A stretch of DNA of 64,000 nucleotides from Hippopus hippopus (GCA_946811185.2 OX328108.1:2131501-2195500); one strand, 5' to 3'; numbered from the stretch's first letter, positions 10,585-22,320 are shown. A program made the numbers and translations. The notes: generated from the letters alone by a model not told the origin.

Positions 10585-11175
10585 ATTTTCAGAATGTAAC
10601 TATATGCTGCCTTGAGCATGTCCTAGCAAAGCATACAGTTTGATATTTGGGAAAAAAAGCCTATTAATTTGAATAATTAACTTAAAAACATTTAAACTCT
10701 GGAAGTGTCATGCACAGCTGCCGTTTTCCTTACAGAAAAAAAAGATCAAGATCAGGCTGCAGAGACTTTGTTGTCTCAACTTCTTTCTTTCCATTTTCAG
10801 AATGTAATTGAATGCAGACTTGAGCATGTCCAAGCAAAGCATACAGTTTGCAATTTGAAAAAACAAAAATTATTAATTTGAATAATTAACTTAAAAGCAT
10901 GTAAGCTCTGGAAGTGCCATGCACAACTGCCATTGTATTTGTAGAAAACATAGATCAAGATCAGAATGCATTTCAGAATGTAATTGCTGCCTTGAGCATG
11001 TCCCAGCAAAGCATACAATTTGCAATTTGAAAACAAAAAATTACTGATTTGAATAATGAACTTATAAACATTTTAACTCTCGTAGGGCCACACACAACAG
11101 CAGTTTGCTTTTGTAGAAAGCATAAATCAATATCAAGCTTCAGAGATTATTGTAGTCTTATCTTGGTTTTACAAG
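10585..11175 (+). repeat. Three tandem copies of a ~180-210-bp unit
   Basis: Units start near 10585, 10793 and 10971 with TTCAGAATGTAA followed by TTGAGCATGTCC; each ends near an AGATCAAGATCAG stretch. No coding signal. 11,181-11,560 holds nothing I recognise. Confidence 0.75.
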
Positions 11176-11564
11176 CTCCAATATTTCAGACATATTCTGG
11201 CCTAAAAGTCCTGTAAAATATTGTAATTTGAATTTTTTTTACAACAGAAAATGTCCACTGCAATTTTTTTGGTGCTCGCGGGAAGATTTACATTGAAAAG
11301 GCACTACAAGCGCATACTCACTTTAATCCCTTTGTCTTGTTTGTAATTATATTTTTTGTGTTAGATTGATGATGACAAACGTTTTCAGACAACATTATGT
11401 GCCTAAATGTAATTTTTGTTATTTATTGTGCTATGTATACTTATTTGTGCTATTTTAAATCTAATTTTTACACTTGTAAATTTTTTTTGCGTTTAAGACG
11501 GATCAGATGTGTTAGTTTGAATTCCTGTTGCCTTTTTATGTTTTAATTCCAGTGTGTATATCAC

Positions 11565-11779
11565 TTAACTCTTTAACACACAATCCCGACTTTTAATGAC
11601 CTTGAGAAAGAAAGCTTTTGAAAACATTGTGGGAAAATAACCAGCATTTTCTCCTTTTCCCACAATGTTTTCTACCCTTCCCAGAACAAATTTCAATTTT
11701 TGATTTACATTCGATTTGTCGTCTGCAAATGCTTTGGATTTCGACAAGTCTAAAGTTTTGTCATCTGCTGAAGGGTTAA
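11565..11779. repeat. TTAA MITE, full-length copy
   Basis: 215 bp, TTAA both ends, hairpin shortened on one side (GGGAAAATAACCAGC). Confidence 0.78.
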
Positions 11780-11799
11780 AGAATGAACAATTCAAGACT

Positions 11800-12021
11800 T
11801 TAAGCCATTACCGCAGAATGCCGACTTTCAATGACCCTGGGAACGGGCCTTTTGAAAACATTGTGGGAAAAAGAGAAAATGACCAGCATTTTCTCCTTTT
11901 CCCACAATGTTTTCTATCCTATCAAAGAAACATTGCACCATTTGAGCCACACTGAAATTGTCATCTGCAAATGCTTTCAATTCGGACAAGGTAAAGATTT
12001 TGTCATCTGGTAAAGGGTTAA
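11800..12021. repeat. TTAA MITE, full-length copy
   Basis: 222 bp, TTAA both ends, same orientation as the copy just upstream. The right end reads CATCTGGTAAAGGGTTAA. Confidence 0.8.
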
Positions 12022-12266
12022 ACATTGTTTTTCTTTTTCAGCTTTCATAGAGTCGATAGCAATTCATTGTCTGTTAATTCACCAGCATTATTCTTCTATC
12101 ATGTCCTCAGGGTTTTTTTTTTTTTCAGTCCACTTGTAGACATTTGTGACATGTTTATAATGTGTTGGAGTTTTTTGCAAGAGATAAACCCAGTTCTCAA
12201 ACAACAAAGCGCGCAGAAGCATGTGAAGTTTTAAGGGTAAATGGAATAGCATGCTTTTGGCAAGTG

Positions 12267-12499
12267 CTAAACCCTTTACTACACAATTCCGAGTTTTAAC
12301 GACCCTGAGAAAGAATTTAAGCTTTTTGAAATATTGTTGAGAAAGAGAAAATGCTGGTAACTAGCATTTTCTTCTTTTCCCACAACTCTTTCCTTTCTTT
12401 TACTGACAAGTCCCATTACTTGTGCCATATTTACTATGTCCTTTGGAAATGCTTCCGGTTTGGATCTGTCTATAATTTTGTCATCATGTAAAGGGTTAA
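12267..12499. repeat. TTAA MITE, full-length copy
   Basis: 233 bp; left terminus CTAA, right terminus GTAAAGGGTTAA; diverged hairpin. 12,500-12,765 holds nothing I recognise. Confidence 0.75.
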
Positions 12500-12767
12500 T
12501 GTATATTATAAAAAAGCCTCAGGCAGAGAGGAAAAAATGGACCAGTAGATATATTCATGAAAAACTGACAAGTATTATGTAAGAAATCCTGTAAGAAATC
12601 CAACCATTACAGTATGACTGTTTTTTCCTCAGCATTTTGTACTATTTATGACATTTTCACAGTTTTTACAGGGCAAACACGTGCATTTTTTTTCTCAATT
12701 TTCTTGGATCCAAATAAAGCTAAATTTGGAAATGTCCAAAGGCCTCATCACCCAACAGTTTGGGGTC

Positions 12768-12890
12768 CTGCATGGCTCATTGGTGAAGGTGCAGGATTTG
12801 TAACTCGGGAGCTCAGGGTTTGAATCCCATTTGAGGTGCTGGGCTTTTTCCCAGGAGTGTCTTTGGGCAAAATACTTCAGATCAGTAGCC
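12768..12890 (+). repeat. tRNA-like SINE fragment
   Basis: A-box-like CATGGCTCATTGGTG and B-box GGGTTTGAATCCC at tRNA spacing, then a body with TCTTTGGGCAAAATACTTCA that resembles the conserved central domain of some animal SINEs. Different head from the other SINEs here. Confidence 0.6.
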
Positions 12891-13685
12891 TAGTAATGTT
12901 TTCCATCAAAGAAAAATCCAGCCATTTGAGTTACATTTAACCCTTTCCATATTTAATAAATATACTGCATTTTCTCAAAGGCTAAAAATACATTTCCTCT
13001 GCAAGTTCAAGAGACAGTTCAGGCATAATCTAGAATATAGCAGTGGACAGTGTAGATCAGAGATCAGACTGCATGCTCTCGGCCAATCTCGGAAGCTTCC
13101 GACTTTCAATATGAGAGGAAGGGGCTGTACACTTACTAACTCATGGGTGAATATCGTGTAACATCAACGTTTTTGTAAAGGCTATTTGGCCAATCTCGGC
13201 AGCTTCCGTCTTTTAATATGAGAGTTAGACCTTTAAATGTTTTTATTACTGATAGTTGACATTATTTTTATAAGAATTGTTTTATTGCTGTATCGTATGT
13301 TACAAAAAATCTTGTTGTTACAGAAAAGAAAATGTTAGAACAATAAACCAGTGTATCTTATAGCATTGTTTTCATGCGGTCTGACTTTGGAGATATGCTG
13401 CCTGATAAGGAGATATATTTCCCCGAAATCACTTTGGAATGGCCACATTTGGGTTTATAGTATCGCCTGGAAATTTTCATTTCACTTATTTAGCAGGTTA
13501 AGGGTTAAACTTTCCTTCCTCCAGAAAAGAAAAATAAAGAAATTGTCTGTTGAACATATGTAGAATGAATGTAGTATGCCTTGTCTATTGTAATTTTCAA
13601 ACTAGATCTATTGACCTTTGTAAAAGATGTCTCTTCCATCATGTATTTACCGTTATTGGTAGAAACACTGTAAGTGTTTCAAGCT
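12891..13685. other. Non-coding, short local duplication
   Basis: A phrase containing GGCCAATCTCGG and GCTTCCG occurs at about 13,080 and again near 13,190. Otherwise nothing recognised. Confidence 0.35.
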
Positions 13686-13912
13686 TTAACTCTTTACCAA
13701 ACATACCCTGGTTTTCATGACCCTGGAAAGATAAGCTTTTGAACCTTGTGGGAAAAGGAGAAAATGCTGGTAACCAGCATTTTTTCCTTTTCCCACAAGG
13801 TTTTCTATCCTTTCAGAGACAAATTTCATAAATTGAGACACTTTTTATTTGTTATCTGCAAATGCTTCCAATATGGACCAGTCTAACATTTTGTCGTTTG
13901 GTGAAGAATTAA
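13686..13912. repeat. TTAA MITE, full-length copy
   Basis: 227 bp, TTAA both ends, hairpin nearly perfect (one T-rich mismatch). Confidence 0.8.
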
Positions 13913-13981
13913 TTATGAGTATGAGTTTTCATCAATAATACTCGCATGCCAAGCTACCTTGATATCTTTGCCATGTGTAAG

Positions 13982-14280
13982 CGCCGAGACCCAATAGTGG
14001 ACTCGGTAGCGTACAGGACTTGAGAAATAGGGGGTGGCTGGTTCGAATCCCCTGCTCGGCCAAGTTATTTCTGAGAATTGATTATTGCCATTGCAACAGG
14101 ATTCATTTCTCTCCCACTGCTGATCATTGTTTTGAGCCAGTGGCTTGGAAAGAAAATTGTGTGGAGTACTGGTAAAAGAGACTCAAGGACAGCATGGATA
14201 GGTGCACTGGCCATCGCGATAAAACTGAAATAATGTTGCAAATTGCTTCAAACACCATACAATCAATCAATCAATCATGA
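13982..14280 (+). repeat. SINE with (AATC)n tail
   Basis: B-box GGTTCGAATCCC near 14040, body with TGGATAGGTGCACTGG and AAACTGAAATAATGTTG, and a short CAATCAATC tail. Best-preserved head of its family in the window. Confidence 0.78.
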
Positions 14281-14496
14281 GCACTTCGTGCTCAGGTGAA
14301 CTACATACTCAACTTTTTTCGGTGGATGAAAATACAATACATTGAAATTCATAATTTATCTTCTTTCTTACTGGCTTGACTAATTCATCTAACGATAAAG
14401 ATCCAAGATCAGACTGCACATTGTGCACAGTCTGATCTTAACCTATGCCGTTTGCAAAATTTTGTGTTTCAGAGTGTATTGCTGAAAGTAAAAGCC

Positions 14497-14965
14497 TGGC
14501 TGGGTCCCTCAGTGGTTAGCATATTTGACTCACAATCTGGTGGTTGCGGGTTTGATATCTGGGGTCCATTTCAACAAACTGCGTAGATTTACGCCAATTA
14601 TTTTGGGATTGAATAAACACACGTAGGATTCCTACTTTACCCAAACATATGAAGTGGCGTAATGTTATCCAAATTCTTAATCAAATCGTAAAGTTATGTA
14701 GTTCAGTAAAACTTGTTTTCAAACTTAATGCTTGCTTACAAAAACTGCGTACGCAAATTTTGTGCGTACGCAGTTTAGTGAAATGTGCCCCTGGTCAGCA
14801 TAAACTTTCTTTTTGGCGATTTCTCATGTATCACCTCTGATACATGTGAGAAAGAAGTCAGTTACTTGGAAAGAAAGTTGTGTCTATACAGGTGTGAGAA
14901 CTCCAGAAAGTACATGCATAGGTGCACTGGCTGCCATTATATGACTTCAGAAGCTGTTACAACAG
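14497..14965 (+). repeat. tRNA-derived SINE split by a MITE
   Basis: Head CCTCAGTGGTTAGCATA plus diverged B-box at 14,500-14,563, then a TIR element, then the body from about 14,792 (GAAAGAAAGTTGTGTC, GCACTGGCTGCCAT). Same family as 8038-8302. Confidence 0.72.
14564..14791. repeat. TIR MITE nested in a SINE
   Basis: Terminal inverted repeats pair GTCCATTTCAACAAACTGCG with an end reading CAGTTTAGTGAAATGTGCCC. TGG on both sides is a possible 3-bp target duplication. Contains a short hairpin TGCGTACGCA. No coding capacity. Confidence 0.65.
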
Positions 14966-14979
14966 GTTTAAATTTCAAC

Positions 14980-16045
14980 AAGAGGGCCATGATGGCCCTG
15001 GATCGCTCACCTGAGTCAATAGGCGAAATTTCACTCCACGTGCAAAATTCAATTTCTGACCAATTGTCAGGTCAATTGAGCTTAAAATGTGGCATCTAGA
15101 GCATCCACAAGAAATTTCCGTAAGTTGACATAGTGACCTACTTTATCACCATACGTGACCAAATTTAGAACTCATCAAAATATTTATCAAGACAAACATT
15201 CTGAACAGTTTTCAAGTCAATTGAGCAAAAAATGTGGCCTCTAGAGTGCCCTAAAGGTATTTCTTTAATTTGACCTAGTGACCTAGTTTATGATCCCAGG
15301 TGACTCAAATCCAAACTCATCCGAGATTTCATCAAGACAACCATTCTGACCAATTTTCAATTCAATTGAGCAAGAAATGTGGCCTCTAGAGTGCCCTAAA
15401 GGTATTTCTTTAATTTGACCTAGTGACCTAGATTATGACCCCCAGGTGACCCAATTTTGAATTCGTCTTAGATTTCATCAAGAGAAACATTTTAACCAAT
15501 TTTCAAATCAATTGAGCAAGAAATATGGCATCTAGAGTGCCCTAAATGTATTTCTTTAATTTGACCTAGTGACCTAGTTTATGATCCCAGGTGACCCAAT
15601 TTCAAAATCATCCAATATTTCATAAAGACAAACATTCTGACCAATTTTCAAGTCAATTGAGCAAGAAATGTGGCCTCTAGAGTGCCCTAAAGGTATTTCT
15701 TTAATTTGACCTAGTGACCTAGTTTATGAGCCCAGTTGACCCAAATTCAGACTCACGTGAGATTTAATCAAGACAAACATTCTGACCAATTTTCAAGTCA
15801 ATTGAGCAAAAAATGTGGCCTCTAGAGTGCCCTAAAGGTATTTCTTTAATTTGACCTAGTGACCTAGTTTATGATCCCAAGTGACCCAAATCAGAACTCA
15901 TCTGAGATTTTATCAAGACAAACATTCTGACCAATTTTCAAGTCAATTGAGCAATAAATGTGGCCTCTAGAGTGACCTAAAGATATTTCTTTAATTTGAC
16001 CTAGTGACCTAGTTTATGACCCGAGTTGACCCAAATTCAGACTCA
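14980..16045 (+). mobile_element. Tandem-core Helitron-like element, 3'-truncated
   Basis: The 5' end reads AACAAGAGGGCCATGATGGC then GCTCACCTGAG. The body is about seven ~146-bp units with GACCTAGTGACCTAG and GACAAACATTCTGACC. The 3' hairpin end seen in other copies is missing. Pearl/HINE-type classification is inferred from structure. Confidence 0.7.
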
Positions 16046-16236
16046 TGTGAGAAAATTTAGATTTTGTACCTGGACAACATGCCACTTCATTTTCTTTTTT
16101 ATGTCGTGAAAGTAGGTGAAAACCGTTCCGGATTTCTTGGAAAGCTTTTGAAAGACAAAAATTACACCTAATAAGCAGGAAAAAAGCATTTAATAATTCT
16201 GGTCCCCTTTTGTGGTGGTGCGATAAATTTGTCCAA

Positions 16237-16617
16237 CTAACCTCGTGCGTTTCGTGCAAAATTTATTGCGTCATTACATAGGCACCCGACAAACAGGTAA
16301 GCAGGTGCGTTACAACGCAAAGTCCCCTTTTATGGTGCTGCGAAAGTTTTAGCTGACATCCGGCCATTTTGAAGGAAAACTTTCGCAGCACGAGAACAGG
16401 GACCATGTAGAAAAATCTCAATTTAGAGGCACACAGTATTCATTTCTTGTAATTTTTATGCTGCCAAATGTTAGTTAGAATTGCTCTGGATCTCACAGCA
16501 AGCTTTTGAAGCAAGGAAAACGGTCCTAAGTAGTAAAGATAATCGGTCAAACTCTTGGTCCCCTTTTCTCATGGAGCGTGAAATGTGTTTCAAATCAAGA
16601 AAATTTTGTGAAACCTG
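16237..16617 (-). repeat. Left copy of an inverted repeat pair flanking the Polinton
   Basis: Reverse complement matches 33523-33894 with many substitutions. Carries the phrase GTCCCCTTTT followed by a GGTGCTGCGA-like motif more than once, suggesting an older internally repeated element. No gene. Confidence 0.72.
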
Positions 16618-16860
16618 AAAACAAAAGTAAAGTCTTTTTTTTGATTAATAAAACTCCTCTTATGTTTTGTATGTTGTTTCGTGTGGCGCTAAACAGCCTT
16701 TTCAACAAATTTTCAATGTCACTACAACCAGTGCACCTTTACAAGTGTTTCGAATGTTTCTGTACCTGCACGCCATTTTTTGCACGCCGCTTGCTTTTTC
16801 ATAACAGAGAATGAAGTCAACATAATATATTCACAATTATTTTTTCCTCATATTCGTATA

Positions 16861-17032
16861 GGATATCGACTGAGTACGAGGTCCTTCCGTATAAGAACGA
16901 CCTGGGCACGAGCTTCACGTAACACCGAGAGCGCGAAGCGCTCGAGGTGTTTTGTGAAGCTCGTGCCCTGGTCGTTCTTATACGGAAAGACCGATGTACG
17001 AGGTCGATATCCGACTTACATACCGGCCACCA
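16861..17032. repeat. Long foldback palindrome
   Basis: Arms of about 80 bp starting GGATATCGAC and ending GTCGATATCC pair almost throughout; the centre is a perfect GAGCGC-GAA-GCGCTC hairpin. GC-richer than its surroundings. Probably a foldback MITE; the open frame across it is a by-product. Confidence 0.8.
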
Positions 17033-17763
17033 TCAGTATTGAGCAGACGACCTAACAACCATGTCGAAAAGAATGGGTAAGTTCGGAAAAAGAACGGTTT
17101 AACATGTTTTATGGTTTTTTAAAGTTTTTGGTATTTTTTCTTTTATTGATTTATCAGTTTTATTTTCTCACTTGAACATTAATGAATCGTGGCTTGAAAT
17201 TGACACCTCGAGCATCGACCTTTGGATTTTTTTTTTTTTTTTTGTTTAAGGTGGATAAATTTCTTGATGCTGCACGAGAGAGTTTATTGCTCAGTATAGG
17301 TTCGAATTGATTGAAATATTCGTGGATTTCAGCTTTTGCCCGTAACACTCTCGTGTTTTCAATTCTACTGTCAGTCCATTTGCACCGATTTATCCAGTTC
17401 TATAGGACAGTAGGTCAGTAATCATTGATTGATTGGCTGAATGGTGTTTTACACCGCTTTCATCATTATTTCAGTCGTATCACGTCGACACTTCCAGTGA
17501 AATATTTGCCGAAAAAGGGAAAGGTCCGCGAAAATAACGAGTGCCGTAAGAAACAGAGAAACAGAGAAAATTTGTCAACTGCAAATTATTTTGAACTTGA
17601 CCAGTCAATTTTTTCCTAATTGTCTGGTAAAGAGTTGGAAAAGGAAATGTGTAGGTGTGTGTGATCAAGTGGGTGAAATCAAGGAAACACACTAATAGTT
17701 GAGCTGTCGACCTGATTTTACTGGAAACCCGTTGGAAAGTGGCGAGAACAACATAAGTATATA
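17033..17763. other. Left flank of the Polinton
   Basis: No gene. Contains a TGATTGATTGGCTGAATGG repeat fragment near 17,424, of the same type as 60,121. Confidence 0.4.
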
Positions 17764-17769
17764 GTCAGT
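17764..17769. repeat. Polinton target-site duplication, left
   Basis: GTCAGT, identical to 32639-32644 at the other end of the element. Six bases is the known Polinton duplication length. Confidence 0.88.
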
Positions 17770-18544
17770 AGTAGTAGAAAAATACGGGTTCCAGCGCATT
17801 TCCAACGCAAATCTCTTTCCTGTTTAATCCCCACCTCGAAAATACAAGATCCAGCGCATTTCCAATGCTAATGCTTTAAAATTCAATGCAAATCTCTTTC
17901 CAGTTTAATCCCCACCACGAAAATACAGGATCCAACGCATTTCCAATGCAAATCTCTTTCCTATTTAATCCCCACCACGAAAATACAGGATCCAACGCAT
18001 TTCCAATACAAATCTCTTTCCTGTTTAATCCCCACCACGAAAATATGGGTTCCAGCGCATTTCCAATGCAAATCTCTTTCTTGCTTAATCCCAACCACGA
18101 AATATGGGTTCCAACGCATTTCCAATGCAAATCTCTTTCCTGTTTAATCCCCACCACGAAATATGGGTTCCAACGCATTTCCAATGCAAATCTCTTTCCT
18201 GCTTAATCCCAACCACGAAAATATGGGATCCAGCGCATTTCCAATGCAAATCTCTTTCCTGCTTAATCCCAACCACGAAATATGGGATCCAACGCATTCC
18301 CAACGCAAATCTCTTTCCTGTTTAATCCCCACCACGAAAATATGGGATCCAACGCATTTCCATTGCAAATCTCTTTCCTGTTTAATCCCCACCACGAAAA
18401 TATGGGATCCAGCCCATTTCCAATGCAAATCTCTTTCCTGTTTAACCCCACCACAAACCCGTTCCATACTTTAACCCTACCACAAACCCGTTCCATGCTT
18501 TAACCCAACCACATCTCACAAACGCATTTTTCTCCTCGTTTTTT
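17770..18544 (+). repeat. Polinton left terminal inverted repeat made of ~60-bp tandem units
   Basis: About eleven 59-61-bp units, each with CAAATCTCTTTCCTGTTTAA and CCACCACGAAAATA, then a few ~28-bp units (ACCACAAACCCGTTCCAT), ending near CTCCTCGTT. The outer unit has a short insertion near 17,870. Open frames on both strands here are artefacts of the near-3n period. Confidence 0.9.
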
Positions 18545-18654
18545 AAACAGAACCAAAAAAAACAAAAAAACAAAAATCGAAAAATTCCCAAACTTTTAAG
18601 AAATGGTGTAATATAAACATTCTATAATTTTTAACCAAATTATAAAATGAGAAT

Positions 18655-21600
18655 TTAATAAAAATATCCTAATGCTAAGGTATGTATACCATCCTCTAAA
18701 ACAATCCTTTTATCATCATTTGCGCTAAGCGCCACTTTATTAATTTCTTCTGTAAACAACTCATGTTTACGACTTCGAATTCTATACATCACTCTATGCT
18801 GCTCTACTCCTGAAAACAAACACTCCTTGTAGTCATTATGTGTGATGTTATTTTTAACAACACACCTTTTTACTCCTTTACATTTCTTACTTTCCTCTCC
18901 CTCGAACATTATATAAGAGTAAAGTTTGGCTCTAAGCCCTACAAACTCTACTATAATTTGTCCACCAGCCTCATCCTTAAACATTCCAAGTACTTTCTTA
19001 TTAACACCAGTTGGAATACCTGATGGATGATCTTTGGGATAATTACTCGTATCGAAATTGTTTAATATATCGTTTGATATATCCTTATAAAAATAATCAG
19101 TTTCAATTTCGTACATCAAACTATCAGTGTCCGTAAACAAGAGTTTAGCCTTATCTCCATATTTTGGTTTGATGCAATTATAGTGGAAATTGTACATATG
19201 AACTTTACTTAATTCAAGAATACACATTCCTATGTATACTGGTTTGTTAAAGTAAAGTTTAGTTTTTTTCATATGTATTGAAATTAAATTTTCATAAAAA
19301 ATACTACAATTATGAAACTTTGGTTTAGCAGCTAGTTTTTTCCGCTTTTATACGGTTGGACACTAAGTGAATATCGACTCTAATATTCCACATAGTTTTT
19401 CCAAAGACAGAGTTATTCATGAGTTTAAAAAAGTTTTTCTCAAACTCATTAGTTGCCTTTACACGAAGATTAGTATTGAGTTCGATATAAGGCTTAAGCC
19501 ATTCACTCTCATCAAATTTTATACCCCTATGAATCTTTTTTATTTTTAATCCTAAACTCAAGTATTGTTTTAAATTCTCATAGTGAACTATATACTTTTC
19601 CTTATCCCAAAGATTTGGAATAAGTTTATCTACCCCATTTTTAGTTTTTATACTTTCTGGAGCAAGAGGATAGTCATTGTAATTCTTTAGGATATTCTAA
19701 ATCAACTTCTAAAATACATGGACAATTTTCCCAATTTCCTAACTCATCCTCATCCATCCATTTAAATTCACCTGTAGGGAGAGGTTTACTCATAGCCCAA
19801 CCATAAAGATTATTTGCATCCAAGTATGCAATAAATTTGGACGGTATATTTTTTTTTAATTTTTTACCCATGTATTTATTATTTGATCTAGCATATCTAG
19901 TAGAAATCATTGATACACCACCTCTTTTACCTTTTTTTAAAAAAAAGTAGCATATTAGGATCAGATAATAACTCTAATTCTACTTTTGTAGTTTTTAACA
20001 TTGCGTCCCAAGATAATCCCGGAGCAGTATAATACCATGCAGGATCTAACCCATAATTTTTGTGACAAACGATTCTAAAGTTTTCGAAGATATCTGCTAA
20101 AAGTAAAACATCACTGCGATTATACAAATTGTGGTAATCTTTAATAGTTTTCATCTCAAATACTTTCCAAACTTTTTGTGCGCGAGCATAGTCTTTTTTA
20201 CTAATATGTTCATCCTTAAGTTTCCTTATTGTCAAACTCCTCATTACATATCCAGCATTTAGTCGCATTATCAAAAAGCTCTATTTCCTTTTCTCCAAAT
20301 ATCATTTTCTTGCATGGAATGTTACTTATTTCTCTGATGTCTCTCTTTAAGTATTCTATAAATTTTTGTGTAGCGTCTTGCCCAGTGTATTCTACTAGCT
20401 TTGATGGAAAAACATCTTCGTAAAGAGATTTAATGTAGTAACAGAAACCTGAAGGCTCATGTTTTTGATACTTTGATGTATAACTATTTCCTGGATAGGG
20501 ATTACATGAATCTATAGGTTTTAAATAACATTCAAAATCTGCGTATATTATAAAAGGAAGCTTTTCTTGTTTATAGTAGTTTAAAAACTTTAATATTGTA
20601 CCCTTTTTCGGCATTTCTAACTTAACAGAATAATTTATTTTACAGTACTCTTCATGTCTTTCCAAGGACTTCTCAGAGGGAAAAGGGTTCAAACATCTCC
20701 TACAGATATATATTTTTCCTTTATTTTTTGTTGCTTGGGAAGATATTAAACGACTTAATTTTTTTCCTAAGCAGTAATGATATCTACCATTTTCTTCTAG
20801 TAACAAAAGATCTATTTCGTAAAATCGATTTATAAAATCACTATTTCTAAGAATATAAATATCTTTTCCTTCAATTCCAAACACAGTAATGGAAATTGTT
20901 GGGTTTTGCTTTTCAAATAAAGTAATATCTTTTAAAGAAACAGGATATTTCATTCCTGTCATATCTAAAATATTTTCCTTACTTTTTAAATCATTATCAA
21001 TTCTTTCTGGGTCCTTGTTTTTAGGAAATAATGCTCTTAACACACTCCACAAAAAACATTTCTCATCTCTGTTTTTCATGTTAATAACACCCCCTGTATT
21101 TCGTATTTTGGGGGGTGAAGGAATGTAAGAACTTCCTCTTGTTGGGTTGTATCTTACAGTACGTAACTCTAGAATAATTATTCTAGAAAACACCCAATTA
21201 CTACCCTGTATTTGAAATGTCGCTATTTTTTCTAAAATTCTTCCAACCACAGTAGTATACAGTTCATTTTTATCGGTTCCCTCTAGGTTAATCATAAAAT
21301 CGCCAGAATGAAAAGCAGCTGGTACCATAATTGTTCCAGTATTAGCTTCTCTTCTCATAGTGCATCTAAGAATTAATTTGATTTTCGTCCCTCTACTATT
21401 TTTTAAACGATTTATTAAACCTTGACGTACAAATTCTAAAAACTCCAGCGGTCCAAATCCGTCTTTACCATCTATAGTAAATTGTGTTGTAGATCTATTG
21501 AGAGCAGATGGACCTTGATTAATTATTAAATTCTTTTGTTTCTCAAATATATTATCTATTTTTTCTTTTAAAACTTTAAGTTTAGGTGAAATATTTCTAG

Positions 21601-21862
21601 GAATTTCTTCAACCTCTTCTACCCATTTTAATAACTCCTCAGTTGGAGAAGGGGAAGGAGGAGAAGGAGGAGGAGCAGGTGTTGGAGTTAATATTGTTTC
21701 TCTTATATTTTCTCCAATATCTCTATCTAATATTGAAGGACCGTGATTACTTAAGAGCTCAATTAATTCAGCTCTTCTAAGCCTAGAGTATCCTCTAATA
21801 TTTCTAAGTCTAGCTAAGTTCTTTAGGCTTGGTACTGTGTATCTTTTAAACTCATTTTCCAT
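18655..21862 (-). pseudogene. polB: Polinton protein-primed DNA polymerase B, broken
   Basis: Would replicate the element. The first frame (21862-20216, 548 residues) has an N-terminal helical SAP/Rho-N-like stretch, a proline-rich linker, a C2H2-like finger (CRRC...H..YC) and the ExoI motif IIYADFECY. Later pieces in shifted frames carry family-typical blocks: DVLLLADIFE and APGLSWDAMLK (20274-19927), motif A-like LDANNLYGWAM (19910-19674), motif B-like [11 protein letters not shown] (19561-19325) and motif C LFTDTDSL (19272-18655). At least three frameshifts separate these, two of them in A/T runs near 19,935 and 19,335. At about 20,240 the finger region joins directly to a block that normally lies well downstream, so a stretch including the ExoII region appears deleted. 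Identification is firm; it cannot make a full enzyme as read. Confidence 0.92.
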
Positions 21863-21956
21863 ATTTCTATTATTATTATCCGTTTTTATATAGTAGAAAA
21901 AAACTTAAGCTATTTTTTCTTTCAAAAATTTTTATTATGCTTATATCATAATAAAA

Positions 21957-22296
21957 TTACTGAATGTTAATCCCGTATTTATTTTTCCAAACCCTTCCAT
22001 TCCAGTTTGTAATTGTTTGAAGGCAACGATCTATAAATTTAGCTGCGTTGTAAATCGATGGAAAATTTTTTATTTCCCCAGTTTCAACATCCTCTAAGCT
22101 AACTTTTCTAGGATTTTTCATAATAGTTTTTAATCTATCAAACCTAGGATCCTTATTTTTTTTCTGGTTTAGGTGGCTCCTCTGGTAACAAACCATGTTT
22201 TTTTACCAACTCAACTAACTGCTTTTTATCCCAGTAAGAGTGAAATTTAATATTATTTTTTTTAAGAATTTCTTTTAAGCCTAAAATTTTTATCAT
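21957..22296 (-). pseudogene. Small SAP-like plus NUMOD1-like protein, one frameshift
   Basis: About 113 codons upstream of polB. The start at 22296 is chosen because it sits in the TATAAAAAAATG context shared by this element's genes. The first ~40 residues form a two-helix SAP/HeH-like stretch (KKQLVELVKKHG). After a frameshift in an A-run near 22,150-22,160 comes VETGEIKNFPSIYNAAKFI...W.GRVWKNKYG, which resembles the NUMOD1 DNA-binding module found beside homing endonucleases. No nuclease domain is visible. Role unknown; a DNA-binding accessory of replication or integration is a guess. Confidence 0.6.
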
Positions 22297-22320
22297 TTTT
22301 TTATAAAAAGAAAAAAATAC

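Noticed and set aside
16780..17055. 91-residue frame across the palindrome
   Set aside because: Runs through both arms of a foldback element; no similarity or codon logic.
17800..18440. CRISPR-like regular repeats
   Set aside because: Whole units repeat with no unique spacers, inside a eukaryotic transposon terminus.
17876..18503. Several overlapping open frames of 70-107 residues on both strands
   Set aside because: They are the ~60-bp terminal-repeat units translated in different frames; the same applies at 31866-32870.
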